Part shown: in pieces, positions 10,310 to 38,109 of the stretch
Layout of the letters: every line of letters begins with the position of its first letter
How positions within the stretch are numbered: position 1 is the first letter of the stretch
Made by a program: the position numbers and the translations under genes
Notes under the pieces: model-generated
The model's input: the letters and a program-made list of their open reading frames with translations, nothing else
What the model was told of the DNA's origin: nothing
Database searches by the model: none
Origin: Flaccisagitta enflata
Lineage: Eukaryota > Chaetognatha > Sagittoidea > Aphragmophora
Assembly (NCBI GenBank): GCA_965153355.1
Contig: OZ231127.1
Coordinates: 2,108,001 to 2,172,000 of the forward strand
Reading direction: 5' to 3'
DNA length: 64,000 bases

Positions 10310-11104
10310 AAAAAGAGTCAAAATGATATTAGCATACAAATCACTTGCATTTTACCCTGCTTGCTCATACTCTGTCTGTCTGTCTGTCTGTCTGTCTGAC
10401 TGTCTGTCTGTGTGTCTGCCTCTATGTCTCTGTCTCTGTCTCTCTGTCTTTGCCCTCCCTTCTGCCCTGGGAGTCTGATTTCTGCCCATCTCTGTCTCTT
10501 TCTGTCTCTCTTTCTGTCTCTTCTGTCTCTCTCTCTTGCTGTCTCTCTTGTCTCTCTTGTCGCTCTCTCTCTGCCTCTTGTTGCTCTTGTCTCTCTTATG
10601 CTCTCTTGCCCTCTCTCTCGCCTCTCTCAATCATTCTTTCTTATTCTCCCTCATTAATTTTCCCAGCATTTACTTATCTTACTTTTTTCCTACGGCGATC
10701 AGCCGCCTTTATTGGTAAAAATCATAAAACCACACTCATTTTGGTACTAGAGGATGTCGAAAGTCCCAAAGGAATACCTCTTTTGATAACTTTTTGAAGT
10801 ACCCTTCAGAACCAGCCTTTCTGGGATGCCCTATCTTAGATAGATCATGGTTTTTCTTGATGTCCCTTTCATACTGTCGATTGGCCACTTTCAATTTGAT
10901 CAGATGCAGTAAAAGCGGCATGGAAATCATCAGTTAATGCATCCCTTACTGTAACACTACCTGATGCCGCACAGCATTCTCATCTTTTATTCTACAAATA
11001 ACAAATGACTTTGCACAGTTTTCTTTCCTATAATATAATATTACCTTCAGTTTATTATCTATCCTAATTTTTTACACGATTCAATTGCTCTCTATATTGT
11101 AATG
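10310..11104. other. Intergenic; CTGT/CTCT-rich tract, no gene
   Basis: A (CTGT)n run (10370-10405) grades into degenerate CTGTCTCT sequence to about 10640. The remainder to 11104 shows no gene. Confidence 0.5.
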
Positions 11105-11372
11105 AAAAACAGCGTTCTGCCTATCAATTGATAAAAAGACCAAACTCCTACCTTTTGTCTCAATCACACTGTACTCTATACCACAGTGCGACATAGCCCT
11201 CTGCCCATCAATAAATGAATTAACCAAACTTTTTGGCTGTATCACATTGCACTCAGTACCACAGTGCACCACAGCCTTCTGCCCATCAATAAATGAATTA
11301 ACCATACTCCCACTTTTTGGCTATATTACATTGCACTCTGTACCACAGTGCAACACAGCCTTCTGCCCATCG
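11105..11372. repeat. Tandem repeat, about 80-bp unit, about 3.3 copies
   Basis: Units share TTCTGCCCATCAATAAATGA, then TTTTTGGCTRTATYACATTG and CACTCTGTACCACAGTGC. The copies begin near 11110, 11195, 11275 and 11360 and diverge by roughly a tenth by eye. Confidence 0.75.
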
Positions 11373-12220
11373 CTTATCCATAGAACAAAAAGATGACCTT
11401 TGTTGACCTTGAATCAATTAAGGCCATGAGTTGATGTGATGCGAGAGAGAGAAAAAAATATGCCTTCAGATTTTATCCACTTCCTTCGCCGTCGCCTCCT
11501 CTGCTTCCTCCCTTTCCTCCACTGCTTCTTCCTCCTCCTCTTACTCCTCATCCTTCTCCTTCACTTCCCCTGCCTCCCCATATGAATCTAACTTCTTTCC
11601 TAACCCCTTCCACCCCATTTCCATTTCTTATCAATTTTTTTTCTGTTCATTTGAGGCCGCAAAAACCTGACATATTGAAAACATAGCCCATCACCATCGT
11701 CCTTGATCATGGGTCAGATTGTCCTTGCCTTGGTCAAAATTGCGAGTAGATGCTCCTTGTATAACTGAAGGTCAATCACACAGCGCTTTTTTGTTTAAGC
11801 TGTTGTTGTTATTGTCGTCGTCGTCGTCATCGTCGTCGTCTTCGTCGTCGTTGTTGTTGTTTTTGTTGTTGTTGTTGTTGTTGTTGTTTTTGTTGTTGTT
11901 GTTGCTGTTGTTGTTGTCGTCGTTGTTCTGCTTCTTTTTCTTTAATTTTCACTAGCATTTGTTGTCCTACTTTTCCTTTCCTCCTAACTTCTTTTTTCCT
12001 GTTTTCACTTTTTCCTCCATCCTCATCCTCTTCCTCTTCTCTCCTCCTCTTTCTGCTCCTCCTCCTCTTCCTCCTTGTTGGTTGTTTCAATGCCTCTTAT
12101 TCCCATTTGCGACGGCAAAGGCCTCAATATTAATGAGGAAAGACGAATGAAAAGCTGACCATGTGGAATTTTGGTTTGTTGAGTTTGAAAAGATACAAAG
12201 GGATTGCGTTTATCGTATAT

Positions 12221-12256
<36 letters not shown>

Positions 12257-12504
12257 TTGGTGTGTGTGTGTGTGTGTTGGTGTTGGTGTGAGTGTAAGTG
12301 TTGGTGTGTGTGTTGGTATGTGTGTGCGTTGAAAACTCACGTGCTAGATTTAAGAATTCTATCTTTAGGGCTCCTAGTCTTTTTTTCGAATGTTTGAAAC
12401 TACTGAAAGCACTTCATTTTTTATTACCCCAGAATTTACGGTGATCCAAGAATTTCATACATTCATATTCCACGTCATCTTTACATTTTTTGTCGTATCT
12501 TCAG
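11373..12504. other. Region upstream of LRR exons: pyrimidine-rich, (GTT/GTC)n and (GT)n
   Basis: TCC-rich sequence at 11480-11580, (GTC/GTT)n at 11812-11930, CT-rich at 11935-12080 and interrupted (GT)n at 12222-12330. No additional LRR exon was recognised, so the start of the LRR gene is missing or lies further upstream. The frame of the 12505 exon stays open back to an ATG at 12390 with a hydrophobic stretch, but a normal acceptor sits between. Confidence 0.4.
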
Positions 12505-29995
<17,491 letters not shown>

Positions 29996-30064
29996 TATGC
30001 CGAGTACAACAACAACAACAACAACGAAAACAAAAACATTCTACCTGTGTTAATGTTTGATGAA

Positions 30065-30070
30065 AATAAA
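30065..30070 (+). promoter_or_regulatory. Candidate polyadenylation signal of LRR gene
   Basis: AATAAA 70 nt after the stop codon. Confidence 0.5.
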
Positions 30071-31375
30071 AAAAGATTCAACAACAGCAGCAATGACAAT
30101 AAGATCAACAACAACGGTGTTAAGGATTTTAAGGACACCGCGTCAACAGTTGTTTTTGGGAATCGTATATGAAACATCAGGATTACCGATAACAATATCA
30201 ATCTCCCTTAAGAACCCTCTTTTGAAAAGGTGAAATTGATCGAGTGGGAATTTATGAAATAGATACAATGTCAATCATTGATGTTCAATTGTTCATGAAA
30301 CGCTGTTCCTGTGAGAGAACTGGTGCGTCATACATAGTGAATTTAAGTTGATGATTTTCAAATGATTTAAATAGATACAATTACAAGCGTAAACAAGAAA
30401 ATTGACATTTTACGAAAAAAGGTAAAAAGATAGTTGAATCGACTTGATGAAAATCCGTCTTTAAGCAGATTGAGTAGCATCATTGTATTTAGATGCTAAA
30501 TTGTACCTCGTGGGTACTCGTTCTATTTATCCTTACATAATGAATAATTGTCCTTGACTTGGGTAACATTCTTTTAGTCGTAAAGCGCTTTTTGTACTGT
30601 TACGGCCTTTCTTTTTCGGTCTAATTTATCCTTCTAAACGTTCTTTTTTTTCACTCTAGGCTCACGACACAGCATCTCTATTTTGATACATTGTTCGCTG
30701 TTCAGTCACAACTGTGTATGCTTTTCGTCAAATGACGCAATGAATTGTGAGCACATTATCTCTAACTAATGGTTTCTTCTTCTGGCTTTGGTTTGATTTT
30801 AAAGTTCAAGAACATAACTCAAGAACAAAATCGGAAGCCAATAACGGATATACTGCTTTTTAACGATGGTATTTTGTTGATTTTATTTTAATTCACGATA
30901 GAAGGAAAATGCTCAATCATCGGTTTTCCATACCATGTAGTAATTGGCTTAATCATCGATTTTATGTCACTTACAAAACAAATGCACGTCCCCTTCCCTA
31001 AGCAGTTAACGGCTCAATCCTTTCTATATGCAAAAATATAACAATCTATTTACCTTATCCTATTTTAAATCAATTTTCAAATAATGTTGTGTTTCCTTTT
31101 ACATTGGATCCTTACAATTACCCCCGTCTTGCAGACTAAATGCTGTGATCATCAAACCTGCTTCCTTTGCATGGTCCATAAATTCATTGAAACTTTTATC
31201 CTCAAATCTTTTTTCAAAAGCTTCAAGTTTAACGGTCACTCTCAAGAAAATTTCAAGCCAATTCAAAGTCGCAGACAGCAAGTGAGGATTCCCTTTCCCT
31301 CTTATTCTATGCAATCATTGATTATCATGTCCTATTTCGATTATAGTAATTAAAGCATAAAGCGCCGGTCCAATC
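30071..31375. other. Intergenic, nothing recognised
   Basis: AT-rich, low repeat density, apart from AACAACAAC fragments near 30110. No splice-bounded reading frame or RNA gene recognised. Confidence 0.4.
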
Positions 31376-31768
31376 TTTAGTCGCTCGCTATGTCGGTTGG
31401 TCGGTCCCCTTTTTGGGCAGGTGCCCCGGAATGGCCGATGACCTATGATTCCACACAGGGCAATTTTTCCGATCTGATGTTTTTTCCTTCTCGTCCCCCT
31501 CCCCACCCGCCTCAAATAAGGCCTCTTGAACTCCAAATCAAGTCCCTCACACCCAAAATCCGGCCCCTCTCACCCAAAATCTGGCCTTTAAGACCCCAAA
31601 TAAGGCTTCTTAGAGCCTGAATTAGGCCTCTTAGGCCGTCAGACCTCGAATCAAGCCCCTCCAATCCAAAATCAGGCCGCTAAGACCCCAGATCAGGACT
31701 CTCAGACCAAAGATCAGACCTGTCAGATCAGAAATCAGGTCTTTCAGATCCCAATAAGGCCTCCCTAA

Positions 31769-32375
31769 GTCGGGGTGCAATCGAAGACAAAATTTAATCA
31801 GTCAACACGTTTTTTTAGCAATATTATAGACAGTGTTAATTTGAATATTTTATCAATGAAAAATAATATTTAGTATATGTTGAGAGTTTTTTTGCATTAA
31901 AAACCATTTTTGTGTCCAAAGTAACTATCAAACGTAGGGATAAACGTCCAAAAAAAGGTAATTTTAAAGGAAAATCTTATGTACAATCTGATATATTTTT
32001 GGTAAAATTATAACTTTGCATGAAGATTTTAAAATTGTCATTTCAAAAACATGGCGTCTTTCTAAAGACTCAAAAGATGAGGGCCATGTGTTTAGAAATG
32101 CAAAATTTTGCATTCAGAAGCAGAATTATAATTTTACCTAACAATTTTCTGAACTTTTCCTCTCATTTTTGTGAGAAATTTTCATGTTTTATTGGAAAAC
32201 TTTAGTCTTTATGAACAAACAAACGAAATTTTTTATATTGTAATTATTTTTTTATATTTTTGAATAAATCAGGAGAATAAAATTTTTCTTTTCTAAACTT
32301 TTTCCTACTAGGATAATAATCTATAACAATTTATTCTGACTGAAAACAAAATTTTGTCTTTGTTTGCACCCTGAC
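31769..32375. mobile_element. MITE nested in a minisatellite array
   Basis: Ends GTCGGGGTGCAATCGAAGAC and the inverse GTCTTTGTTTGCACCCTGAC, with AAAATTT continuing inward. CTAA flanks both sides (31765-31768 and 32376-32379). The AGGCC array stops at the left flank and resumes at the right. The interior carries the palindromic module GGTAAAATTATA...TATAATTTTACC around ATGGCG/GGCCAT, shared with 3215-3835. Confidence 0.7.
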
Positions 32376-33361
32376 CTAACCCAAAATCAGGCCTTTTAGA
32401 CTCCAAATCAGGCTCAAATCATTCCTCTCCGGCCTTAAATCAGTATATTGGGACCCCACAAGCCTCAATCTTAATCTCCCTCCCAAAAATTGGCTCCAAC
32501 CCCAATTGAAGGAAGAACTGCCCTGTGTGGAATCATAAGCCCCATTGCCTCAACATTACATTACTTAACGAGGTAAATGGGGCTTTGGGAACCGCTGACC
32601 TTAACAACGCTTCAGCGAGCTGTTACTTTTTCTGCACTTTTGAGCTTTTTGAGCATACGGCTCCTGCCCAGTAGGGCGGCTACCTGGAGAGTCAAATATG
32701 GTCAAATTTCAGAACGCCTCAGCCAACTAACCATACACTCTACGTACTATTTAATAGTCGCAAAAGCGTTAGATGGTCAGCGGTACCCGTGCCCTGCCTA
32801 AGTAGGAGAACAGGCTGGGAAGGAGGGGTGGGCAGCAGCGGCCCCGAAGGGCCGGCGACCTATGCTTTCACACATATGGGAAACTTTTCTCCTCCTCCTC
32901 TCCTCCTCCTCCTTCTCTGTCCCTCCCCTCTGGGCTCCCAGTCTCATGCCCAAATTTTCGTCTAAGGCTCAAATCCCACGCGAGGCTCAAATCCTGGCCT
33001 CGGCTCAATTCATCTCCAGGCTCAAATCCCAGCCTGGAGGCTGAAATTCCAGCCTCAAGGCTGGATCTGGGCCTCTTGGCTGACAGATTTGAGTTAAGGC
33101 TGAGATTTAGGCTTCAAGACTGAAATTCAAATTTCCAGGCTAGGATTTAGCCTTGGGATGGGCTATGATTAAATTTGAGGCTGGACTGGGCCTCAAGACT
33201 GAGGTTTGGCCTCGAGACTGGAATTTGGGCCTGAGACTGGGATTTGAGGTGGGGATTTAGAATATAAAGAAGGAGAAGAAGAAGGGAAATCCCATATGTA
33301 GTTATTAGGTCATCGACCTCGGGCCGCTGCCCGTGCGATTGAGGCCATGGAGATTTAGATC

Positions 33362-33478
33362 GGTATCTGGAAAGAAAACCCGCACGGCAACACTATAGAG
33401 TTACAATGGGCGTAAAATTGGTTTCCTATGCTTTACCATTGTGTTGTCGTGCGGGTTTCTTGATCAACTACCGACCTT
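33362..33478. repeat. Hairpin with GAAACCCGCACGGCAACAC arms
   Basis: AAGAAAACCCGCACGGCAAC (about 33371-33392) is inverted at about 33448-33472 with a few mismatches and a spacer of about 55 bp; a small fold-back inserted in the composite element. Confidence 0.6.
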
Positions 33479-33665
33479 TGCTTGTCTGATTTACTGCCCA
33501 AATGCCGCTTAGAATGTATGGTTAGATGGCGGAGGAATTTTAAATTTTGAGCCAAATTCACCCTTCAGGTAACCAGCCTACTGCCCAGATGCCCTAGTGA
33601 CCTTATCCAGCACTGCTCCTGCCCACCCGCAAGCGACTAGAGTAGCCGTGTATCCGGCCTTGTTT

Positions 33666-34125
33666 ATCAAATCCTCGAATCTGCATTGGAACGGATGGAC
33701 CAGCATAGCACACTGTATGATATTGTAAATTGAATGGAGTACAGTGGAACCCCGCAATAACAGCCTCGCTTTTAATGGTTTCCCATCATTAAAGGTCAAC
33801 ATTATGAGGTCCCAAATGGTAGTTTTAATGTGATTTCACCTCTCTTTAAACCCTGCCCACTGGCATGGACCCCCTTTTTTGGCAATGCCATCCTTGATGT
33901 TTTACCTTCATTTAACGGTATTGGACACAAGAAATAGTATGGCATTTCCATTATGACTGAAAGAAAAGTAACATTTCCACCCATTTCTTTCATCCTTAGA
34001 TCATATTCCGGACAGTTTCCTCGGTCTCCTAGAGGCAAAAGCTTTGGGAGTTATGTTCAGCGAACGTGATGGAAGTCCCCATTTGATGCCGTAAAAAGCG
34101 AGAAAATTAGGTGACTTAGTGACCA
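33666..34125. other. Intergenic, nothing recognised
   Basis: Minus-strand frames of 74 and 78 codons here have no recognisable domain or splice context. Recorded as empty. Confidence 0.35.
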
Positions 34126-34129
34126 CTCT

Positions 34130-34220
34130 AATATTCATCAACACCATCATTATCCATCACTATCTTCATCATCATCATCATCCATCACTGTCTTCATCAT
34201 CATCATCATCCATCACTATC

Positions 34221-34253
<33 letters not shown>

Positions 34254-34306
34254 GTCATAATCGTCATCACCACCCTCATCATCATCATCATCATCATCAT
34301 CATTAC

Positions 34307-34341
<35 letters not shown>

Positions 34342-34380
34342 CCCCCACTATCATCACCACCACTATCACCATCATACACA
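34130..34380. repeat. (ATC)n microsatellite with CATCACTATCTTCATC units
   Basis: About 250 bp of CAT/ATC units, including three imperfect 33-bp higher-order units at 34150-34235. Confidence 0.9.
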
Positions 34381-34556
34381 ACGGGTGGTCCCTATTGAAT
34401 TTGTCATTCCCTTCACGCTCACGACTCCGCATCGTAATTGGCAATTTTCCTTGATGTCTGATGAGCGTTCTTTTTTTTTTTTCATCATTTTTTTTTTCTG
34501 TTCATTTTTGACCTCTCGCTTTTGACTGAAATGATTCATGTGCAATTTTCGTCTTT

Positions 34557-34562
34557 TTTATT
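34557..34562 (-). promoter_or_regulatory. Candidate polyadenylation signal of lectin gene
   Basis: TTTATT on +, i.e. AATAAA on -, about 175 nt beyond the lectin stop codon. Confidence 0.45.
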
Positions 34563-34737
34563 GCAAAATATTCAAGTTTCATATTAGATGAAAGAACAAG
34601 GCCTTAAATCCATTGATTCATCATTGATCATTTACACTGAGCCATAAAAAGGAAAGTGTCGCTGACAAACCGCGACAAATTTCCGTTAGTCCGTTGGCCC
34701 ATCTGTCCACTTCCTTCTGGCTGCTGTTATCTCTCCA

Positions 34738-34990
34738 TCACACGCACGCGATCCACGCGACGGAGCACTTGGTGGAAGCGATTCTGAAGGCGAAGATGAC
34801 CGCCGATGATTCGTCGACGCTTTCGACTTTTGTGGCCGCATCCAAGTCGCCGCCTCCGTAATTGTAAATGACGGAGAGAGAAGCAGAGACAGTCGGCGGG
34901 CGTGGGAAGGTGTAACCAAAATCCACGGTGATGTACTCTTGACTATCTGCCGCCACAACTTCGAAGGAACCCGCGACGCAATTTTTTCAA
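34738..34990 (-). CDS. Lectin gene last exon (H-type-lectin-like domain)
   Basis: The frame reads NCVAGSFEVVAADSQEYITV down to VAWIACV and a stop (complement of 34738-34740). The codons are GC-rich and CpG-rich, unlike the flanks. CVAGSFEV would align with the (V/C)xSGxx opening of H-type lectins. Upstream on the minus strand lies a poly-T/GTTTTTTTG tract (plus-strand poly-A 34987-35060) with no AG before the domain in frame, so the acceptor is undetermined. An AG at 34965 (CTTCGAAG) would start the exon later and in phase 1, out of step with the strong phase-2 donor at 35879. Confidence 0.6.
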
Positions 34991-34997
34991 AAAAAGC

Positions 34998-35062
<65 letters not shown>

Positions 35063-36504
35063 CAACCCAAAAAAACACGGGCAGTTGGGGAGGGGCATTT
35101 TGAGTACTACAAAACTACATCAAAACAGTATTTCACACTAATATACCTTACAATGGCCTAAAATACTATAAAAGGACGAAAAAAATATAAGAAACATTTA
35201 AGTGACCAACTGATAGACCAAACAATAGACCGACATCTCGACGGCTGTTTTTAAGGTTTGTTTTTTTCAGGGGCCCGTAAGATTTTAAAAATCCAAAGAA
35301 GGCTGATGTGAATTTTGTGAGTGCTTGTTTGAGGACAGAAATGAGAGGATTTGAGGCCAGAAAGGCCCGATTGGAGGCCTGAGGAGGAAGATTTGAGGTC
35401 TTAGAAGGCTAATTTTAAGTTTGAGTTAGTTATGTTTGAAGAGGACTAATTTGGGGCCTAAAAGATCTTATTGAATGCCTGAAAGGGTTTACTCAGGGCT
35501 TGATGCAGAGGGTATGGATATTTGAGGCAGAAAATTGCTGATTTCAGGTATCAGATGGTTGATGGGGGCTGATTATAGGCGTGAGATTGTCACTAATCTG
35601 TTGAGGCAGAGTGAGAGAGGGCAACATGAGTTTGTTTGGCCTGAAAGAGCTAATTCCATGTTAGAAAATGCTGATCTTGGTCAAATTTTGAGGGTTAAAG
35701 AGCTGGATTGGGTAAAGGAGGGCTGATATTGACACTAGAATGTGAGGAACTGACGGACGAAAGGTCGGATAAAGTATCTTTTGGAGTCGCGAGTCCACAA
35801 TTTCAAACTATGACACCTAATTATGATAGCTGAAACCATGATGCACATGATCATGACTCATGAGGGTCCATGGCTCACCGACCATCTCTTTGACGGATTG
35901 CTTTGTCGATCCTCAAATCTGCTTGGCGTAGTTTTTGGTGGAGTTGCGCAATATCTTGATTTTGTTTGGCATTCTCTTCCATTTGCTTGTCATGTTGTTG
36001 TTGTAGCTTTTTATTTGTTTTGTGCAGGATTTGATCTTCATGTTTAAGACATCGGGTTTCGCGCTGAAGCATCTTTTTCATCACCTTTCTTTCATTTGCT
36101 AAAATCTTCATTAGGATGTCCCCTATGAAGGATGGTGTGAAAAAATAAAAAAGGTCCGACAATTTCCAATCGCTTGCTCTGGAAGCTGTGTCCGCAGGAA
36201 GGTCCGTCAGAAGATTTGTATGGAAATTGTAACGTAAAATTTGGGATGACATGACTCCGGCTGAAATAGTGATTTTGAGAAGAACTACCCCAGCCCAGCC
36301 ATTAAACTGCCCCCACCTGCGCACTGCTCTGCAGGGTGCTGCAGAGTACTTTCTTACCTCTAACACAGTCAGCCCTGCGGGTGCTGCAGGGTGCCTTCTT
36401 ACCTCTGACACAGTCAGCTCTACATGGAGCTTTTTCGCCCTGGGGCAAATCGTCGAAATCTTTGAGACGTTCTTGGATCCAACTTTGCTTGACCCGTTTA
36501 GCTC
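34738..36504 (-). CDS. Coiled-coil plus H-type-lectin-like gene (3 visible exons)
   Basis: Exons on the minus strand: 36504-36403 (or from 36521), 36260-35879 and about 34990-34738. The first two join in phase 1 without conflict. The product has a charged N-terminal part (KQSWIQERLKDFDDLPQGEK), a coiled coil of about 70 residues (KVMKKMLQRET...LHQKLRQADLRIDKA) and a C-terminal domain with ITVDFGYTFPRPPTVSASLS, ESSAVIFAFRIAS and SVAWIACV. That pattern (F..PF/FxxPPxV, then xxVxWIA at the end) matches H-type lectins, which form coiled-coil-aided oligomers and bind sugars such as GalNAc. No signal peptide exon was found. Ligand residues cannot be judged by eye. Confidence 0.6.
34987..35060. repeat. 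Poly-A (poly-T on -) tract next to lectin exon
   Basis: Runs of about 7, 27 and 32 A separated by GC and TAC. On the minus strand it may serve as a polypyrimidine tract; it is also the kind of sequence where an acceptor could be lost by slippage or sequencing error. Confidence 0.8.
35160..35810 (+). mobile_element. Decayed palindrome-ended element with GGCCTGA array, in lectin intron
   Basis: GACCAACTGATAGACC-type tract near 35203, then TTGAGGCCTGAGGAGGAAGA-like units (35335-35720), the inverse of the AGACCTCAAATCAGGCCTC minisatellite. The right end has GACGGACGAAAGGTCGG and AGTCGCGAGTC. Strongly diverged. Confidence 0.4.
35879..36260 (-). CDS. Lectin gene coiled-coil exon
   Basis: Acceptor CTATTTCAG, phase 1; it encodes AGVMSSQILRYNFHTNLLTD, DWKLSDLFYFFTPSFIGDIL and the coiled coil. 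It leaves in phase 2 at GGTCG|GTGAGC, a strong donor. If the donor is skipped the frame meets TGA three bases later (complement of 35875-35877), giving a coiled-coil protein without the lectin domain. Confidence 0.65.
36403..36504 (-). CDS. Lectin gene upstream exon with duplicated donor
   Basis: It encodes GAKRVKQSWIQERLKDFDDL and PQGEKAPCRADCVR, ending in phase 1 at CAGAG|GTAAGA. The acceptor is either TTTGCTAG at 36505 (phase 1) or TGATGTCAG at 36522 (phase 2, adding FPNLL). A 45-bp copy of the donor region lies just downstream (donor at 36356-36357), and its use would add 15 in-frame residues ending again in ADCVR. Confidence 0.6.
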
Positions 36505-36619
36505 CTAGCAAATTTGGAAATCTGACATCATAATCACAGGATGTGATATTGTAGCATTGTTGTGCACTTTCATTATCAAGATTTTTATTCCTAAAGGGGT
36601 TGCTCTAAGTCTTTGTTTA

Positions 36620-36835
36620 TACAATTGGTCCTCCCCTAGCCCTTTCTGGGCTCATATCCGATTTCTCAGGCCTCAAATTGGCCCTTTCATGCCTCAATTC
36701 GGCCCTCTCATGCGTCAAATCTGCTTTCTCTGGCTTAGTAGTTCTCTCAGGCCTTTAAATCCCTTAGTTCGCGGACTAGGCTTGGTCCGTCCGTTGGTCC
36801 ATTACGCTGAATTTGCCATGTGTGTGTGAAATTTT
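36620..36835 (-). mobile_element. Fragment: AGGCCTCAAAT array with decayed palindrome end
   Basis: CTCAGGCCTCAAATTGGCCC-type units (36660-36765) followed by TTAGTTCGCGGACTAGG, GGTCCGTCCGTTGGTCC and ATTACGCT, the inner parts of the family's terminal region. Confidence 0.4.
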
Positions 36836-37204
36836 GACCTTGGATCGCTTGATTTCATTTTGTTCAAAAATGATTACCCGTACACGAAGATATTCATTGT
36901 TGATTTCTTTTTGAATAAATCTTTCAAATTTCTAGAGCAGCGTTCAATGCGGAGTAGTAATGAATTCTAAGTCTTAAGTCCTTGATTACTCATGGGAATA
37001 CGCGATGAACGGAAAACAACTTTAAATGGATTGTGGTGTACATGGTGCTGAGTCGGTAGCGAATTAGGGGGTTTTCCCATTGGAATAAAGTGAAAGAAGT
37101 GAAAACCCTCAACTATCGACATTCAACACTCTCCTCTCTTGGTGTTACCAACTAACCACAAAGGATCTGGACTATATCTCCCATGGAAGCTCAGTTGAAT
37201 CACA
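36836..37204. other. Upstream of lectin exons, no exon recognised
   Basis: A short minus-strand ATG frame with ordinary residues exists around 37080-36975, but there is no signal peptide and no confident splice link; not annotated. Confidence 0.3.
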
Positions 37205-37430
37205 GCGATAATTTGGAAAAACGTCGGCATTTTGAGACCTGCATAGCTTTTTGGATTTCCTTTTTTCTCAGGAGGCGTTCGAGAAAGTTGGTCTGCTTTT
37301 CAGGCCGAATGGTGCTGCGCATGGAATCAATAGCTAAGAGAGAGCTGATTTGTTTTCTTTCGGATGGCGCCAAGCAGATCTGTGCGAATAATATTTTTCG
37401 TGATGAGATTTTTTGAATTTTTTTTCTCTA
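37205..37430 (+). repeat. Dispersed repeat module A, second copy
   Basis: Counterpart of 9770-9990 (see there), 27 kb away. Shared blocks include TTTTGAGACCTGCA, TTTTTTCTCAGGAGG, GGTCTGCTTTTCAGGCCGAA, CAAGCAGATCTGTGCGA and GAATTTTTTTTC. Confidence 0.5.
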
Positions 37431-37779
37431 AATGCAAAAACATATTGACATGCCAATTACACCACTGGTTAGCTCCTGAGCAGTGCTTCATTTTGCTCAT
37501 GGATTTTAAGTCTTTTTATGAATTGGAAGTGGCCTAATTTTTCATCCAAAATTGACCAATTTGCAAAAAAAATCGATTTTTTTGCACCTGCTTCTACAGT
37601 CTCTAGAATTTTTTTAGGGGAATATTGATCAAAAAATTTTTTTACCATCAGCTAGAACAGGAAAAACTCTTCAATTTGGTCACCAATTTTATGCAGATTG
37701 GTCCATCCAAAGCCGTGAAATATTGAAATTTGTGAAAAATGTCAAAATTGCCACTGAAATTGAAGCTGCCATTTACCCT

Positions 37780-37990
37780 TCAAACCCTTTTGTCTTTGAA
37801 ATGCTCTCAAATCTAAACAAAAGATGATAGAAACATGCGGATTGCACCACTAGTGAGATCTCGAGCTCTAGTCTTATAATCTCATGGATTTTTGGTTCGA
37901 TATTTAAGGCTAAGTAGCCCAATTTGGCGTCCAAAATGATCTAATTTGACATTTTTACCACAACCACCATCAAGTTATGATCAAAATATC
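37780..37990 (+). repeat. Dispersed repeat module B
   Basis: Matches 57680-57880: TTTGAAATGCTCTCAAAT, GATAGAAACATGCGGATTGC, GAGCTCTAGTYTTATAATCT, CCCAACTTTGCA-like and TTTTTACCACAACCACC. Together with module A it probably belongs to one longer decayed repeat. Confidence 0.6.
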
Positions 37991-38109
37991 AAATCTGACA
38001 CCTCTAAATCACGGAGAAAAGTCATATAGCGAATAGTTTTCAACAGTATAGACATAGTCTGTTTAAAAAAGCTGCAGGCTGGGGTGTTCAATTGATTTGA
38101 TTAAAAAAC

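Larger units (their letters stand above)
31376..33665 (-). mobile_element. Composite palindrome-ended element carrying two fold-back arrays
   Basis: Left end AGTCGCTCGCTATGTCGG (palindrome decayed), GGTC tract, then GGCAGGTGCCCCGGAATGGC and GATGACCTATGATTCCACAC. Next a CAGACCCCAAATC-type array interrupted by a MITE, and the inverse flank CCTGTGTGGAATCATAAG near 32523. A TAGTCGCAAAAGCGTTAGAT block (32757) leads to a second fold-back array (32842-33330, GGCTCAAATCCCAGCC-type). The element closes with TGCTCCTGCCCACCCGC, AAGCGACTAGAGTAGCCGTG and TATCCGGCCTTGTT. It shows that the fold-back minisatellites can be cargo of the palindrome-ended family. Confidence 0.55.

Noticed and set aside
12390-12504. 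ATG at 12390 as start of the LRR protein
   Set aside because: The frame is open, but the encoded segment lacks a clean signal peptide and a normal acceptor (TATCTTCAG) precedes the LRR sequence in the phase used by the following introns.
34119-34454. Ile/His/Ser-rich frames on both strands
   Set aside because: Translations of (ATC)n.
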